This document shows, in pieces, positions 32,405 through 43,013 of a DNA stretch of 56,495 nucleotides. This DNA comes from an uncultured Pseudomonadota bacterium. GTDB lineage: Bacteria > Pseudomonadota > Gammaproteobacteria > Steroidobacterales > Steroidobacteraceae. A program made the translations under genes and the position numbers. Location of the stretch: the NCBI GenBank assembly GCA_903929455.1, contig CAIYVA010000151.1, positions 1 through 56,495 on the forward strand, given 5' to 3'. Each line of letters opens with the position of its first letter. Position 1 is the stretch's first letter. The notes below the pieces were generated by a model. That model did not search any database, was not told the DNA's origin, and worked only from the letters and a program-made list of their open reading frames with translations.

Positions 32405-34276
32405 CTATGAGGCATCAAAAGCTGGCTCGTCACTCACTTGCTCGCCTAAAAATCCGCCGGTTTGATGCGCCCACAAGCGCGCATATAGGCCATCTTGTTT
32501 GATCAGCGTGGCGTGATCGCCTTCTTCCACCACAGTGCCCTTGTCGAGCACAATTAAACGATCCATGGCTGCAATGGTCGATAGACGATGCGCAATGGCA
32601 ACCACCGTCTTCCCCTCCATCAAGCGATAGAGACTCTCTTGAATCGCGGCTTCGACCTCACTATCCAATGCGCTGGTCGCCTCATCTAGTAGCAAAATCG
32701 GCGCGTCTTTAAGCATCACGCGAGCAATGGCGATACGCTGCCGTTGACCACCGCTTAATTTGACCCCGCGCTCTCCGACGTGTGCGTCATAGCCAGTTCT
32801 GCCCTTGGCGTCGCGCAGCCCTAAAATAAAGGAGTGCGCCTCAGCGCGTTGAGCCGCGCTGATCATGTCTTGTTCACTCGCCTCCGGACGACCGTAGAGA
32901 ATATTTTCGCGCACTGAGCGGTGTAGTAGTGACGTATCTTGAGTCACCATGCCGATCTGCGAGCGCAGGCTGCTCTGCAGACAGCCAGAGATGTTCTGAT
33001 CATCAATTAAAATTTCACCCTTCCGAACATCATAGAATCGCAGTAGCAGATTAACGATGGTGCTCTTGCCAGCCCCAGAGCGACCAACAAGACCGATTTT
33101 CTCGCCCGAGCGCACTTTCAGATTGAGTCGATCAATGACCGGAGGCTTTGCATCTGTACGATCGTCGCCGTAGTTGAAAGTCACATTATTAAATTCGATT
33201 TCAGCGCGCGTGACGATCAGTGGCTTGGCATCAGCAGCATCCACGACAACCAATGGCGTGGCCAGTGTGGTGATGCCATCTTCAACGGTGCCTACTTGTT
33301 CGAAGAGCGAGGCAATTTCCCACATCACCCAATGGGAGATGCCGTTAAGCCGTAGGGCCATGGCAGTTGCTGCCGCAACACTCCCAATGCCAATGGCATG
33401 CTGACTCCAGAGCCATAACGTGACACCAGAGGTTCCGGCGATCAGTCCCATGCCGAGTAAATGATTGACCACTTCAAAAGCCGACACCATGCGCATCTGT
33501 CGATAGACGGTTTTTAAAAATTCTGCCATGCCGCGCTTGGCATAGTCGCTCTCTCGGTCGGTATGAGAGAACAATTTCACGGTACTAATATTGGTATAGG
33601 CGTCTGTAATGCGCCCGGTCATCATCGAGCGCGCATCGGCCTGGGCTTTACCGACGGCAGCCAGTCGCGGCACGAAATACCATACGCCGACCGCATACAG
33701 TAATAGCCAGCCCATAAAAGGAATGAGTAACCAAGCGCTGAAAGTGCCGACCACCAAAACAATGGTGGTGAAGTAAATGAGCACGTACACCAAAATGTCA
33801 GCCAAGATCATCCAGGCGTCGCGCACCGCCAAGGCTGTTTGCATCACTTTGGCGGCTACTCGGCCGGCGAACTCGTCTTGATAAAAGCTAAAGCTCTGCG
33901 CCAGCATTTTGCGATGAAAATCCCAGCGGAGCTGCATCGCAAAATTGCCGGCCAGTGACTGCCGGCGCACCAGAGTCTGCACGGCCACTACTAAACTGCT
34001 CGCTGCCAAAATCCCTGCCAGCATGAGCAGATGGCGGCGCTCGGTTACCCATAGCTGACTGGGCTCGACGGCGGCGAGCCAGTCGACCACTCGCCCTAAC
34101 ATGCTAAAAAGCAGCGCCTCGAATATGCCAATGGCTGCGGTTGCGAGCGTCATTGTGGCAATGAAACCGCGTACGCCGCGAGTACAGGCCCACATAAAGT
34201 GCAGTAGACCAGACGGCAACTCAGGCGGTGGGGTGTCTGGATACGGGCAGACGCGTTGCTCAAAGAAACGAAACAC
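32405..34276 (-). CDS. ABC transporter, fused permease and ATPase (MsbA-like exporter)
   Basis: A 623-residue half-transporter. The N-terminal transmembrane domain has about six helices (residues 35-340). The C-terminal ATPase carries Walker A G-R-S-G-A-G-K-S-T, signature L-S-G-G-Q-R-Q-R, Walker B I-L-L-L-D-E and the H-loop A-H-R. A GTG at 34276 with GAGG eight bases upstream gives the start F-R-F-F-E-Q-R-V-C-P-Y-P, characteristic of this exporter subgroup; the frame is open 29 codons further but the extra residues look non-coding. It probably works as a homodimer exporting a hydrophobic or xenobiotic compound. It stands alone. Confidence 0.9.
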   Translation of the reverse strand: MFRFFEQRVCPYPDTPPPELPSGLLHFMWACTRGVRGFIATMTLATAAIGIFEALLFSMLGRVVDWLAAVEPSQLWVTERRHLLMLAGILAASSLVVAVQTLVRRQSLAGNFAMQLRWDFHRKMLAQSFSFYQDEFAGRVAAKVMQTALAVRDAWMILADILVYVLIYFTTIVLVVGTFSAWLLIPFMGWLLLYAVGVWYFVPRLAAVGKAQADARSMMTGRITDAYTNISTVKLFSHTDRESDYAKRGMAEFLKTVYRQMRMVSAFEVVNHLLGMGLIAGTSGVTLWLWSQHAIGIGSVAAATAMALRLNGISHWVMWEIASLFEQVGTVEDGITTLATPLVVVDAADAKPLIVTRAEIEFNNVTFNYGDDRTDAKPPVIDRLNLKVRSGEKIGLVGRSGAGKSTIVNLLLRFYDVRKGEILIDDQNISGCLQSSLRSQIGMVTQDTSLLHRSVRENILYGRPEASEQDMISAAQRAEAHSFILGLRDAKGRTGYDAHVGERGVKLSGGQRQRIAIARVMLKDAPILLLDEATSALDSEVEAAIQESLYRLMEGKTVVAIAHRLSTIAAMDRLIVLDKGTVVEEGDHATLIKQDGLYARLWAHQTGGFLGEQVSDEPAFDAS

Positions 34277-34447
34277 GGCAGGAGCCTCAAGCGAGATGAT
34301 CAAAGAGGGAGCAGAGTAATCCAATTCCGTCGAGTGCAGTATGGTTCCTGATGGGGGAGCCACCCAGATCGCGCAGAATGAGAGTATGTAGGTATGAGTG
34401 CCCTATGAGGGCGCGTCTTCACTGGTGACACATGTCAGGGATTAGGT

Positions 34448-34867
34448 ATGAATTTTAAAAGATCGGTACATACGTGCTTGCAGCAGTACCTTACCTTGCG
34501 CGGTCGAGCGTCTCGTTCGGAGTACCTTTATTTCAGCTTATTTAATCTAATCGCGCTGATTTTCCTAGTAATATTAGGCGCTTGGCTCGGTGCGCTTTGG
34601 TGGGGCGCCGACAGCAGCTTGGCGCTGCTGGGTTTTGCCCTGCCTAATAGTGTGATCTTTGCGACAGCGATGGCCACCCTGTTTGCTTTACTGATGGCCT
34701 TACCCAATTGGACTGTATCGGTTCGCCGTTTGCATGACAGTGACAAGTCGGGTTGGTGGTTACTACTGGGTTTTCTGCCCTACGTGGGTGGTCTCATTGT
34801 GATGGTGTTGTTGCTTTTACCGAGCACGGATGGCCCGAACCGATATGGCGTGGCTGAAGACGCCTGA
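34448..34867 (+). CDS. DUF805 family membrane protein
   Basis: A 139-residue inner-membrane protein with three to four hydrophobic helices and the DUF805 hallmarks: L-R-G-R-A-S-R-S-E-Y at about residues 19-28, V-R-R-L-H-D-S-D-K-S-G-W-W in the middle and a C-terminal G-P-N-R-Y-G. The family has no assigned biochemical role. It lies between an ABC exporter gene on the other strand and the pirin gene downstream, with 48 bases to the latter. Confidence 0.9.
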   Translation: MNFKRSVHTCLQQYLTLRGRASRSEYLYFSLFNLIALIFLVILGAWLGALWWGADSSLALLGFALPNSVIFATAMATLFALLMALPNWTVSVRRLHDSDKSGWWLLLGFLPYVGGLIVMVLLLLPSTDGPNRYGVAEDA

Positions 34868-34915
34868 TTTTTAGTTTGCCTGCCTGACATCAGATGAGCA
34901 GTCGGAGGAATTTCA

Positions 34916-35761
34916 ATGAATAGTCGAGTCGTGGTTGAAGTGACGCGGGGACGGCCCACCTCAGATGGTGGTGGCGTGCGCTTGACTCGATTGATTACAC
35001 CGCAGCAGGGTCTAGATCCTTTCCTAATGCTCGACGAGTTCGATTCGAGCGAGGCCAGTGACTACTTGGCTGGCTTTCCAGCTCACCCACATCGTGGTTT
35101 TGAGACGGTGACGTATATGCTCGATGGGCACATGCTGCACGAGGACCATCTAGGTAACCGCGGCGATCTAAAGCCAGGCGCTGTGCAGTGGATGACGGCG
35201 GGACGCGGCATCATTCACTCTGAAATGCCCCAACAGGTCGCTGGTCGCATGCGCGGATTTCAGCTGTGGATCAATCTGCCGGGGTCTGAAAAAATGAAAC
35301 CGGCTGATTATCGCGACATCGATCCGGAGGATATTCCTGAGCAAGTGTTCTCGGATGCCTCTATCAAAGTGATTGCAGGACAGTGCCAGGTCGTAGGTTC
35401 TGATGCGCTGATCGCAGGGGCACACGGCGGCGGTGCGACCGAGCCGCTTTATTTGGATGTCGCCTTAAGTGCGCATGCAAGTCTCACACTTGCGACGCCC
35501 AAAAGCCATCGTGTATTGGCCTATACCTTCGAGGGAGCGGTGAGCATTGGTGAGCGTGTGCTGCATCAGAACGAGCTCGCACAACTCAGTGAGGGCAATG
35601 CTGTTTGCCTCACGGCAGGACCGATACCGGCGCGGGTTCTCATCATTGGTGGCAAGCCCTTACGCGAGCCTGTGGTGCATTACGGGCCATTTGTCATGAA
35701 TACCGCCGCCGAGATTGAGCAAGCGGTGCGCGATTTTAGAAGTGGCCATCTCACTGCATAG
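34916..35761 (+). CDS. Pirin family protein
   Basis: A 281-residue bicupin of the pirin family. The metal ligands are intact: H57 and H59 in A-H-P-H-R-G-F-E, and H101 and E103 in H-S-E-M-P. Bacterial pirins are reported as quercetin dioxygenases or regulators of pyruvate metabolism; which applies here cannot be told. GGAGG lies about eight bases before the ATG. The gene is upstream of mnmG with a 114-base gap. Confidence 0.92.
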   Translation: MNSRVVVEVTRGRPTSDGGGVRLTRLITPQQGLDPFLMLDEFDSSEASDYLAGFPAHPHRGFETVTYMLDGHMLHEDHLGNRGDLKPGAVQWMTAGRGIIHSEMPQQVAGRMRGFQLWINLPGSEKMKPADYRDIDPEDIPEQVFSDASIKVIAGQCQVVGSDALIAGAHGGGATEPLYLDVALSAHASLTLATPKSHRVLAYTFEGAVSIGERVLHQNELAQLSEGNAVCLTAGPIPARVLIIGGKPLREPVVHYGPFVMNTAAEIEQAVRDFRSGHLTA

Positions 35762-35875
35762 TTTTGGCTGAATTGCTCCTAATAGGCAGTCCCTCGCCTG
35801 TGATGGAGCCCTGATTTTTGCGACACGCTCGCTGAGAATCTTCGGGTGGCCTCAAAAGTATCGTAATCTACGCCC

Positions 35876-37612
35876 ATGCTTTATCCGGATCATTTTGATG
35901 TCCTTGTGATCGGCGGCGGCCATGCCGGCACCGAGGCTGCGCTTGCGGCCGCGCGCACTGGCGCACGCACGCTGTTGGTGACTCATAACGCAGAAACCTT
36001 GGGCGCCATGAGCTGTAATCCAGCCATTGGTGGTATCGGCAAGAGTCATCTTGTGCGCGAGATTGACGCGCTCGGTGGCGCTATGGCGAAAGCGGCCGAT
36101 TTGGCGGCGATCCAGTTGCGCATACTCAATGGCAGCAAAGGACCTGCAGTGCGCGCAACGCGCGTGCAGGCTGATCGCACCCTGTATCGGCGCGCGATTC
36201 GCTCTCTATTAGAAAACACGCCGGGCCTGTCTATCTTTCAGCAAGAGATTGCCGATCTGTGGATTGAGCAGGGAGAGCTTGTAGGTGCTATCACTGCGAC
36301 GGGTGTTCGCTTTAAAGCCGCCAGCGTGGTACTTACGGCCGGTACGTTCTTAGGCGGCCGGATTCACGTCGGGCTCGAAAATGTCAGTGGTGGGCGCTCC
36401 GGTGACCCGGCCTCTAATCGATTAGCTGATCGCTTGCGTGAACTGATGCCGCGCGTTGCGCGTCTAAAGACAGGCACACCGCCGCGTATCGATGCCAAGT
36501 CAGTCGATTTCTCTGTGATGCAGCGGCAGGACAGCGACTATCCGTTGCCTGTGATGTCTTACCTTGGGCGACCAAGTGATCACCCTAGACAAATTCCGTG
36601 CTATATCACTCATACCAATGAGCGCACGCATGAATTGATTCGAGCAGCCGCGGATCGGTCACCGATGTTTACTGGTCTCATTGAAGGTCGCGGCCCGCGC
36701 TACTGTCCCTCGATTGAGGACAAGGTTGTGCGCTTTGCCGCGCGCACCTCCCATCAAATTTTCGTCGAACCCGAGGGACTAGACTCACAAGAGCTCTATC
36801 CAAATGGCGTCTCTACCAGCTTGCCCTTTGATGTGCAGTTAGAATTCATACGCAGTATTGTGGGCTTTGAAAAAGCTCATCTGACGCGCCCAGGCTATGC
36901 CATCGAATATGACTTTTTCGATCCGCGTGACTTAGATTATTCGCTTGCGACCCGCTCACTGCCGGGTCTTTACTTTGCAGGGCAGATTAATGGCACGACC
37001 GGTTATGAAGAGGCGGGTGCGCAAGGACTAATCGCCGGTCTGAATGCCGCTCGTCGTGCGCGCGGCTTGGCGCCTTGGTGGCCTAAGCGCTCTGAGGCGT
37101 ATATCGGTGTCATGATTGATGACTTAGTGACTCAAGGTGCGCCTGAGCCATATCGAATGTTTACCAGTCGAGCTGAGTATCGCCTGAGTTTGCGCGAAGA
37201 CAACGCGGATACTCGACTGACGGCACAGGGCCGTGAGCTTTCGCTGATTGATGATGAGCGCTGGGCGTTCTTTGAGGCCAAGCGTGCCGCCATGCAAAGA
37301 GGCGGCTGTGTTCATGAGACCGATAGTCGTCTGGTCGAACAGGTGACCTTGGCGCTTGAAGTAGAGTCAAAATACGCTGGTTATTTGACGCGACAACAAA
37401 AAGAAGTGTCGAAGCTTGCGCGCCATGAGGGCACCTCGTTACCAGTGGATTTGGATTATGGGAGCATCCAAGGGTTGTCAAACGAAGTCTATCAGCGGCT
37501 CGTTGAAGTGAAGCCACTCACGTTGGGCCAAGCAGCGCGTATTCCAGGGCTCACACCTGCCGCGGTGTCACTGTTGCTCGTCCATTTGAAGAAACTCGGC
37601 CGTACGGGATGA
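35876..37612 (+). CDS. mnmG: tRNA uridine-5-carboxymethylaminomethyl modification enzyme MnmG, shortened
   Basis: MnmG (GidA) works with MnmE to build cmnm5U/nm5U at the wobble position of tRNAs. The 578-residue protein has the FAD motif [46 protein letters not shown] and the C-terminal G-L-S-N-E-V / T-P-A-A-V-S-L-L-L motifs. It is about 50 residues shorter than the usual 625-630. The loss is internal: the stretch with the conserved L-L-R-R-P element between the F-E-A-K-R helix and K-Y-x-G-Y is gone (around nucleotides 37285-37375). Its stop overlaps the next start as ATGA. The usual partner rsmG is 13 kb away. Confidence 0.93.
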   Translation: MLYPDHFDVLVIGGGHAGTEAALAAARTGARTLLVTHNAETLGAMSCNPAIGGIGKSHLVREIDALGGAMAKAADLAAIQLRILNGSKGPAVRATRVQADRTLYRRAIRSLLENTPGLSIFQQEIADLWIEQGELVGAITATGVRFKAASVVLTAGTFLGGRIHVGLENVSGGRSGDPASNRLADRLRELMPRVARLKTGTPPRIDAKSVDFSVMQRQDSDYPLPVMSYLGRPSDHPRQIPCYITHTNERTHELIRAAADRSPMFTGLIEGRGPRYCPSIEDKVVRFAARTSHQIFVEPEGLDSQELYPNGVSTSLPFDVQLEFIRSIVGFEKAHLTRPGYAIEYDFFDPRDLDYSLATRSLPGLYFAGQINGTTGYEEAGAQGLIAGLNAARRARGLAPWWPKRSEAYIGVMIDDLVTQGAPEPYRMFTSRAEYRLSLREDNADTRLTAQGRELSLIDDERWAFFEAKRAAMQRGGCVHETDSRLVEQVTLALEVESKYAGYLTRQQKEVSKLARHEGTSLPVDLDYGSIQGLSNEVYQRLVEVKPLTLGQAARIPGLTPAAVSLLLVHLKKLGRTG

Positions 37613-39201
37613 GGCCATCATTGGCGCGCCCACTGGTGGGTGCACTGTTACTGCTGTTATTGGCCGCTTGTCATTCGAGCCAAGTGCCGAAGCATCTGAT
37701 GGAAGATCCGCAGGTGCTGCGACGGGGCAACGGGCCAGAACCGGACTCGTTGGATCCTCAGCTGGCACGCACGGATTCCGCTGCGCAGATTCTCAGAGAT
37801 TGTTATGAGGGTTTGATCAGCTTAGACCACGAAGCGCGACCTGCGCCTGGGGTTGCAGCCAGTTGGGATGTCAGTGCTGATGGTCTGCTCTATACCTTTC
37901 ACTTGCGCTCGGATGCTCGTTGGTCCAATGGTGACGCAGTGGTCGCTCAGGACTTTATTGCATCGTGGCAGCGACTAATTAATCCAAGCACCGGCGCGCC
38001 TTACGCGCAGGCTTTGCGTCCCATCGTTGGTGTAGCTGAGATTCTGGCCGGCCAGAAGCCGCTCGAAGCCTTGGGTGTTGATGCGCCGGATGGACAGACA
38101 GTACGTGTGCATTTGGTGCGACCGGTTGCGTACTTTCTGGGGCTGCTCGCGCATTGGAGTACTTATCCGACGTATCACGGACAGGTGCCGGCTCGGGTCG
38201 GGGGAGTCATTTCAAACGGTGCCTATGTGCCAACTGCTTGGGTAGTGGGTAGCGAAGTCACCGCTCAGCGTAATGCCTACTACTGGCGACCACCCGCGGC
38301 ATCCTTCAAGACGGTACGTTATGTGCACATTGTGGATGCCAATGATGAGTACGCGCGCTTTCGAGGCGGTGGGCTAGATTCCACCTACACCTTGCCGTTG
38401 CAACCCATCACGCACTTAGAGGCGACGCCGGAAGCCACCGTTCATCGTGCGCCGCAGTGGGGCCTTTATTACTATGGGTTCAACTTAGATAAGGCGCCAT
38501 TTAAAGATGCTAAGGGTCTCCGACAGGCGCTGGCGATGACGGTGGATCGCGAGCGCCTGGTGTCCAGTGTGACCGGCTTGGGGGAGATGCCCGCCTACAC
38601 TTGGGTGCCGCCGGGAATGGCGAGTTACGAGGCGCAGCACTTTGCGTGGGAATCTCTACCGCCAGCAGAGCGTCTTGCGCGCGCACGCGCGCTGTACAGC
38701 CAAGCCGGATACTCGGTCTCTCAGCCTCTCAAAATTGAGTTGAACTTCCCGAGCGGCAGCACCCACGAGCGCATCGCTTTGGCGGTTGCCGCCATGTGGA
38801 AAGAGGCGCTGGGTGTCGACGTCATCTTAGGCGGCGAGGAATTTAAATCGCTGTTACAACGAATTACGCGCGGTGACACGATGATGTTTCGCGCGAGCTG
38901 GATTGCCGATTACAACGATCCGTGGACTTTTGCAGAAGTGATGTCGAGTGGATTTGGCATCAATCTGCCTAAATACAGTAACGCAGCCTACGATACATTT
39001 TTGGAGTCAGCGAATCGATCTGTATCATCGCCCGATCGTGTGGCGGCGTTACAGTCCGCTGAACGCCAGCTATTGGAGGATGCACCCATTATTCCACTGT
39101 ACTACTACGTGAATAAGCATCTGGTCTCTAGACATATCAGAGGCTGGTACGACAATGGTATGAATGTGACTTACACCAAGGATCTGGAGTGGCAGCCATG
39201 A
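37609..39201 (+). CDS. Oligopeptide ABC transporter substrate-binding lipoprotein (OppA-like)
   Basis: A 530-residue periplasmic binding lipoprotein of the SBP_bac_5 family. The N terminus is a lipoprotein signal ending in L-L-A-A-C with the lipidated C21. The body shows [27 protein letters not shown] and [11 protein letters not shown], all typical of OppA/MppA-type peptide binders. It overlaps mnmG by ATGA and the glutathione peroxidase gene by ATGA. No permease or ATPase genes are nearby, so it is an orphan binding protein that must use another system or serve as a sensor or chaperone. Confidence 0.9.
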   Translation: MRPSLARPLVGALLLLLLAACHSSQVPKHLMEDPQVLRRGNGPEPDSLDPQLARTDSAAQILRDCYEGLISLDHEARPAPGVAASWDVSADGLLYTFHLRSDARWSNGDAVVAQDFIASWQRLINPSTGAPYAQALRPIVGVAEILAGQKPLEALGVDAPDGQTVRVHLVRPVAYFLGLLAHWSTYPTYHGQVPARVGGVISNGAYVPTAWVVGSEVTAQRNAYYWRPPAASFKTVRYVHIVDANDEYARFRGGGLDSTYTLPLQPITHLEATPEATVHRAPQWGLYYYGFNLDKAPFKDAKGLRQALAMTVDRERLVSSVTGLGEMPAYTWVPPGMASYEAQHFAWESLPPAERLARARALYSQAGYSVSQPLKIELNFPSGSTHERIALAVAAMWKEALGVDVILGGEEFKSLLQRITRGDTMMFRASWIADYNDPWTFAEVMSSGFGINLPKYSNAAYDTFLESANRSVSSPDRVAALQSAERQLLEDAPIIPLYYYVNKHLVSRHIRGWYDNGMNVTYTKDLEWQP

Positions 39202-39698
39202 GCAATTTTTTCGACTTTAAAATGAATTCTCTGCAAGGTACCGCCGATGTCTTAGGCCCACTCGCAGGCCGTGTGGTTTTAGCGGTCAATGTCGCCAGTG
39301 AGTGCGGCCTGACACCACAATATGCGGGCCTTCAAGAGTTACAAAAGGACTTAGTAGACGAGCGATTCTCAGTGGTGGGTTTCCCTTGCAATCAATTCGG
39401 TGCGCAAGAGCCGGGCACCGCCGCCGACATCGTTGCTTTTTGTACGCAGCGTTTTGCCGTGACGTTCCCGATGTCGCAGAAGATTGACGTGAATGGTCCT
39501 AGCCGAGACTCTCTGTATGCATGGTTAACGGACCCGGCTCAGGGACATGCTGGGGATATCGAGTGGAACTTTGAAAAGTTCCTGATCAGTCACGATGGGC
39601 GCGTACTTAAGCGCTATCCACCCACCGTGAAGCCACAGGACTATGGCGTGCTGCAAGACATTGCTGAAGCGCTCGAGCAGGCGACCTCATCAGGTTAA
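39198..39698 (+). CDS. Glutathione peroxidase family protein
   Basis: A 166-residue thiol peroxidase of the glutathione peroxidase fold, reducing hydroperoxides with thioredoxin or glutathione. The catalytic tetrad is complete: C36 in V-A-S-E-C-G-L-T, Q70 in F-G-A-Q-E-P, W123 and N124 in I-E-W-N-F-E-K-F. A second cysteine, C82 in V-A-F-C-T-Q, is placed like the resolving cysteine of thioredoxin-dependent members. The start overlaps the stop of the lipoprotein gene as ATGA, so it is the third cistron of the mnmG transcript. Confidence 0.93.
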   Translation: MSNFFDFKMNSLQGTADVLGPLAGRVVLAVNVASECGLTPQYAGLQELQKDLVDERFSVVGFPCNQFGAQEPGTAADIVAFCTQRFAVTFPMSQKIDVNGPSRDSLYAWLTDPAQGHAGDIEWNFEKFLISHDGRVLKRYPPTVKPQDYGVLQDIAEALEQATSSG

Positions 39699-39722
39699 AC
39701 GATGCCTGAGTAGTTGAGGTAC

Positions 39723-41438
39723 TCAGCGAGTGACCGAACAAGTACTGGCAGCACCCCCATCCAAATCAAGGCAGCGCCCATCGACGATGGGCGTCTTTAT
39801 GCCGATTAAGGCTGCCAGCGTGGGCGCGATATCCACGGTCTCTACCGGCAACGGTTGCTCAAAGCCTGCCTGCCCTGGTCGCCAGAAGACCAAGGGCACG
39901 CGTCGGTCATAGTTCCACGGCGACCCGTGTCCCGCAATGGCATCACCGACTGATTTAGGGTCGCCAAAAGAGGCGCCGGGTTGGAAGGCAACGCTGATAT
40001 CACCACTTCGTGTCACATCGAAGCTCTCAGCAAAGCGCTCCGCCAGTGTTAACTCATCTGCGCGTTTGTTCTGTGGTATTTGGACATGTGCCAGTTGTGT
40101 GCTGGCAAAAGCATCAACTACCTCTGGCATCTGCCGAAGACGTTCAACCGCCATGTGAATGACGCGCTGACGCAGCGCGTCAGGGTGAATCTTGGAGGAG
40201 AGATACAGTTGTTGGCCATCGCCAATTATTGGGTCGAAATCCACATGTAGTTTTTTGCGAAGATCAAAGTTCAAGGAAGCCATCACGGTCGTAGGTTCAA
40301 TGCGGATTGCGGGGAACGCACGCTCAGTGACGCGCTCGGCTGCATCGACCGATCCATGATCCGCTGTTAACACCAGAACGGCAGGCACCTTTAACTGAGA
40401 GATTTCATCCATGAATCGCCCGAGCGATTGATCCAGATGAGCGATCTGATCGCACATCTCAGGGCCCTGTGAGCCATAGCGATGCCCGATATAGTCAGTT
40501 GCGCTCAGACTAATCGTTAATAAATCAGGTGCGCTACTTTGACCTAAGTGAAATTGATGGATTAGATCAGTGGCTAAGTCGAGTGTGGTTTGATCCAATA
40601 CAGGAGAGGCGCGTAGCCACTTCTGCATGCTGGGTGAGCCATTCAGCGTGAATGGCTGCCCACTCGCCATGGCGCCACCCGGTGGGGGCACGCGGTGATC
40701 GATACTCAGTGAACCGTAGCGATGCATGCCGGTGTTTGCCAGACAGCGTGGATCAGCGATATCCCACGAGGGGCTCTGTTGACTCCAACGATTAAACAAG
40801 GCCTTATTGAAAGCAGTCACAGGCTTAAGTCGCGTCTGCTCATCACTGCCTGCTGGCACAGAGGTCGTAAACCCGCGCTCATCGTCCCACCAGAAGACAC
40901 CATCTGGATTGTGGCCCGTCATCGTGATCGCCGCACGATCCTTTCCGGATACGCCAAAGACGCGTGATTGTGGGTTGGCCTGTTTAAGCCACTCACCGAG
41001 GGTGCTGACTCTGAGATTGCTGGGCCCGCGTGGGCCATTGGGCCGCCCGGGTACGGGATGAGTCGGATCCGTCACGCAGTACATTGCTGACTCCGTGGCG
41101 CGATCCACCCAATTATTGGCGACGATGCCAGTAGCCGATGGGTGGCGGCCGGTCAGTAACGTGGAGTGCCCAGGACATGTTTCTGTAGCCGCGTGACTTT
41201 GATAGGCCTCTGGGAACACCACGCCTTGGTCTATAAGCTGATGCAGACCTTGGGTATAACTGGATCGGTGCTGGTTAAATACAGCAGCACTAAATTGATC
41301 CACAGAGATCACGACGATGAGTTGCGGTGTTGCCGCCGTGGATGCGGGGAGCGCGTTGGCAGACCCGAACAGGCCCACTGCGGCCGTACTGATAATGAGC
41401 GCGTGACGCGCTAGCACGGTACTGAATGTTTTTTTCAT
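39723..41438 (-). CDS. Secreted alkaline-phosphatase-superfamily hydrolase (PafA-like)
   Basis: A 571-residue exported enzyme. A signal peptide spans about residues 1-30. The alkaline phosphatase fold shows metal-binding D47 in I-S-V-D-Q-F, the nucleophile threonine T87 in E-T-C-P-G-H followed by S-T-L-L-T-G-R-H-P-S, and A-D-H-G-S plus a late A-G-H-G-S-P-W metal-site histidine. The Thr nucleophile and the G-H-S-T-L pattern resemble the phosphate-irrepressible PafA group, which hydrolyses phosphomonoesters. It lies 76 bases beyond the DUF5690 transporter gene on the same strand. Together they may release and take up a phosphorus compound. A phosphonoacetate-hydrolase role is unlikely because the protein is exported. 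Confidence 0.85.
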   Translation of the reverse strand: MKKTFSTVLARHALIISTAAVGLFGSANALPASTAATPQLIVVISVDQFSAAVFNQHRSSYTQGLHQLIDQGVVFPEAYQSHAATETCPGHSTLLTGRHPSATGIVANNWVDRATESAMYCVTDPTHPVPGRPNGPRGPSNLRVSTLGEWLKQANPQSRVFGVSGKDRAAITMTGHNPDGVFWWDDERGFTTSVPAGSDEQTRLKPVTAFNKALFNRWSQQSPSWDIADPRCLANTGMHRYGSLSIDHRVPPPGGAMASGQPFTLNGSPSMQKWLRASPVLDQTTLDLATDLIHQFHLGQSSAPDLLTISLSATDYIGHRYGSQGPEMCDQIAHLDQSLGRFMDEISQLKVPAVLVLTADHGSVDAAERVTERAFPAIRIEPTTVMASLNFDLRKKLHVDFDPIIGDGQQLYLSSKIHPDALRQRVIHMAVERLRQMPEVVDAFASTQLAHVQIPQNKRADELTLAERFAESFDVTRSGDISVAFQPGASFGDPKSVGDAIAGHGSPWNYDRRVPLVFWRPGQAGFEQPLPVETVDIAPTLAALIGIKTPIVDGRCLDLDGGAASTCSVTR

Positions 41439-41514
41439 ATGAGTGGTTTCACTTCGTTCTGCATATTGCCGATGACTTGCTCAGATTGCATAGCGCCTGC
41501 GACTCTGCTGTGAC

Positions 41515-42837
41515 TTAGACAGCGACGTCTGCCGTTTGGCGCACTTCTTTGGATTTTTTTAGAAAGAACAGCGCGGAGCACACCACCAAGAGCGTGCCGA
41601 TTAGGCTCGTTGTGTAGATGCCGACGGTAAATACTTGCAACCAGTTTAGTTGCGTGAGGCCAAAGTTACGCCAGATAAGCAGGCCACAGCTACCGACGTA
41701 GCCAAATGAATCTGCCACATAAATTAAAAATCCTGCAGTACCGGCGCGTCCACTGAAGGCGATTAGACGATCAAACAGCATGGCGTTAAACGGCGTATAC
41801 GCCATGTAAAGACCTGCACCACTAAGAATCATCCAGGTGATGGGGCCGAGCCAACCTGCCTGGAAGGCCAGCGTGGACGCTGCCATCAGAGCAAAGCCGG
41901 CGATAATCACCGCGTGAATGATCATCACGGCACGCGTGTTGTTACGCACCATGATGATGAGTGCGAGGGTCGCCAGTGCAAGGATAGCCACTGGCAACTC
42001 ACTGGCGGTAAAGATCGCTGCTCCATTGCCATGTCCTAACGCGCTCCACAGTTCAGCCGCAAAATTATCACGGAAGTCTCGAAGTGCTGTCGCAAAAATA
42101 TACGCCGTCACCAGTAGACCGATGCCAAGACCGTAGACCGCAAGAAAGCCATATCTTGCGGCCGCGTTCATCGGCACGCGCCGCACTCGCGCCGCCTCAT
42201 CAAGCGCATCAGGGGGCGGCAGCGCCGATAATATCCAGACGGAAATAAACAGTAATGGAAAGAACAGCGCGCCGGCCACGGTTGGCATCCAGAAAGCACT
42301 CACGTGCCAGCCATCCATGACAATCTTGCCAACGGTTTTAACAGCTCCGGACGATACGATGAGACTCGCGCAGAGTACCGTGCCGAGTACTTCCGACGTT
42401 CTACGCCCCTCTAAGTAGCCAAAGACTAAGCCCCAGATCATGCCAAGTGGTAGGCCGTTTAAGAACAGTGCGAGTACATTCCAAGGTGCCGGTGTGACTG
42501 CAAAAAGAACGAGCGCAAGCCAGGCCATGACAATCAGAGAGATGAATGTGATGGATCGTCGTTTGGGGTCAAGTTCAGAGATGAACTTGATGCCGAACAT
42601 TTTTGAGCAGGCATAGCCTGCCACTTGAGCGAGCACCAAGGCGATCTTAAAATCGATCGCAAAAGCCCATCCGGAGACCAGTGGGTAAGTGGCGGCCGAG
42701 AAGGGCTTTCGGAAAGCGTACATTGCAAAGTAAGCAGAAAATGCCGCCGTTCCCGCAATGATGCTAAATGCGAGAGGGCTGCATCGCTCAAGGTAGCGGC
42801 GAAAATAAGTACTCATGAATGGCATAAAAGCCGCCAT
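41515..42837 (-). CDS. DUF5690 family MFS-like transporter
   Basis: A 440-residue membrane protein with about twelve hydrophobic segments. The start of the core reads Y-A-F-R-K-P-F-S-A-A-T-Y, followed by D-F-K-I-A-L-V-L-A-Q-V-A-G-Y and F-G-I-K-F-I-S-E, the pattern I associate with DUF5690, distantly related to hexose/glycerol-phosphate permeases of the MFS. No substrate is established. It is divergent from the FAD oxidase and PhnW genes, so it could import an aminophosphonate. An alternative translation start is the ATG at 42825 or 42813. Confidence 0.8.
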   Translation of the reverse strand: MAAFMPFMSTYFRRYLERCSPLAFSIIAGTAAFSAYFAMYAFRKPFSAATYPLVSGWAFAIDFKIALVLAQVAGYACSKMFGIKFISELDPKRRSITFISLIVMAWLALVLFAVTPAPWNVLALFLNGLPLGMIWGLVFGYLEGRRTSEVLGTVLCASLIVSSGAVKTVGKIVMDGWHVSAFWMPTVAGALFFPLLFISVWILSALPPPDALDEAARVRRVPMNAAARYGFLAVYGLGIGLLVTAYIFATALRDFRDNFAAELWSALGHGNGAAIFTASELPVAILALATLALIIMVRNNTRAVMIIHAVIIAGFALMAASTLAFQAGWLGPITWMILSGAGLYMAYTPFNAMLFDRLIAFSGRAGTAGFLIYVADSFGYVGSCGLLIWRNFGLTQLNWLQVFTVGIYTTSLIGTLLVVCSALFFLKKSKEVRQTADVAV

Positions 42838-43013
42838 GGCTCGTGCGCCATGAGGCTATGAGATAACACGATGATGACACTGTGATCGTACAGGCCGATT
42901 GATATCGCGCCGGTGGAGATTGCTGACTTGGCTGGAATGCGCATAGACCATAGTTCACTCGTGCCATTGGTCGCTATACTAAGTGCCTTGTAAGCATACC
43001 AACTGAGCACGCA

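Noticed and set aside
39723-41438. Calling the exported phosphatase-like protein phosphonoacetate hydrolase (PhnA)
   Set aside because: It has a signal peptide, is clearly longer than PhnA as I remember it, and has PafA-like motifs; its presumed substrate would be cytoplasmic.
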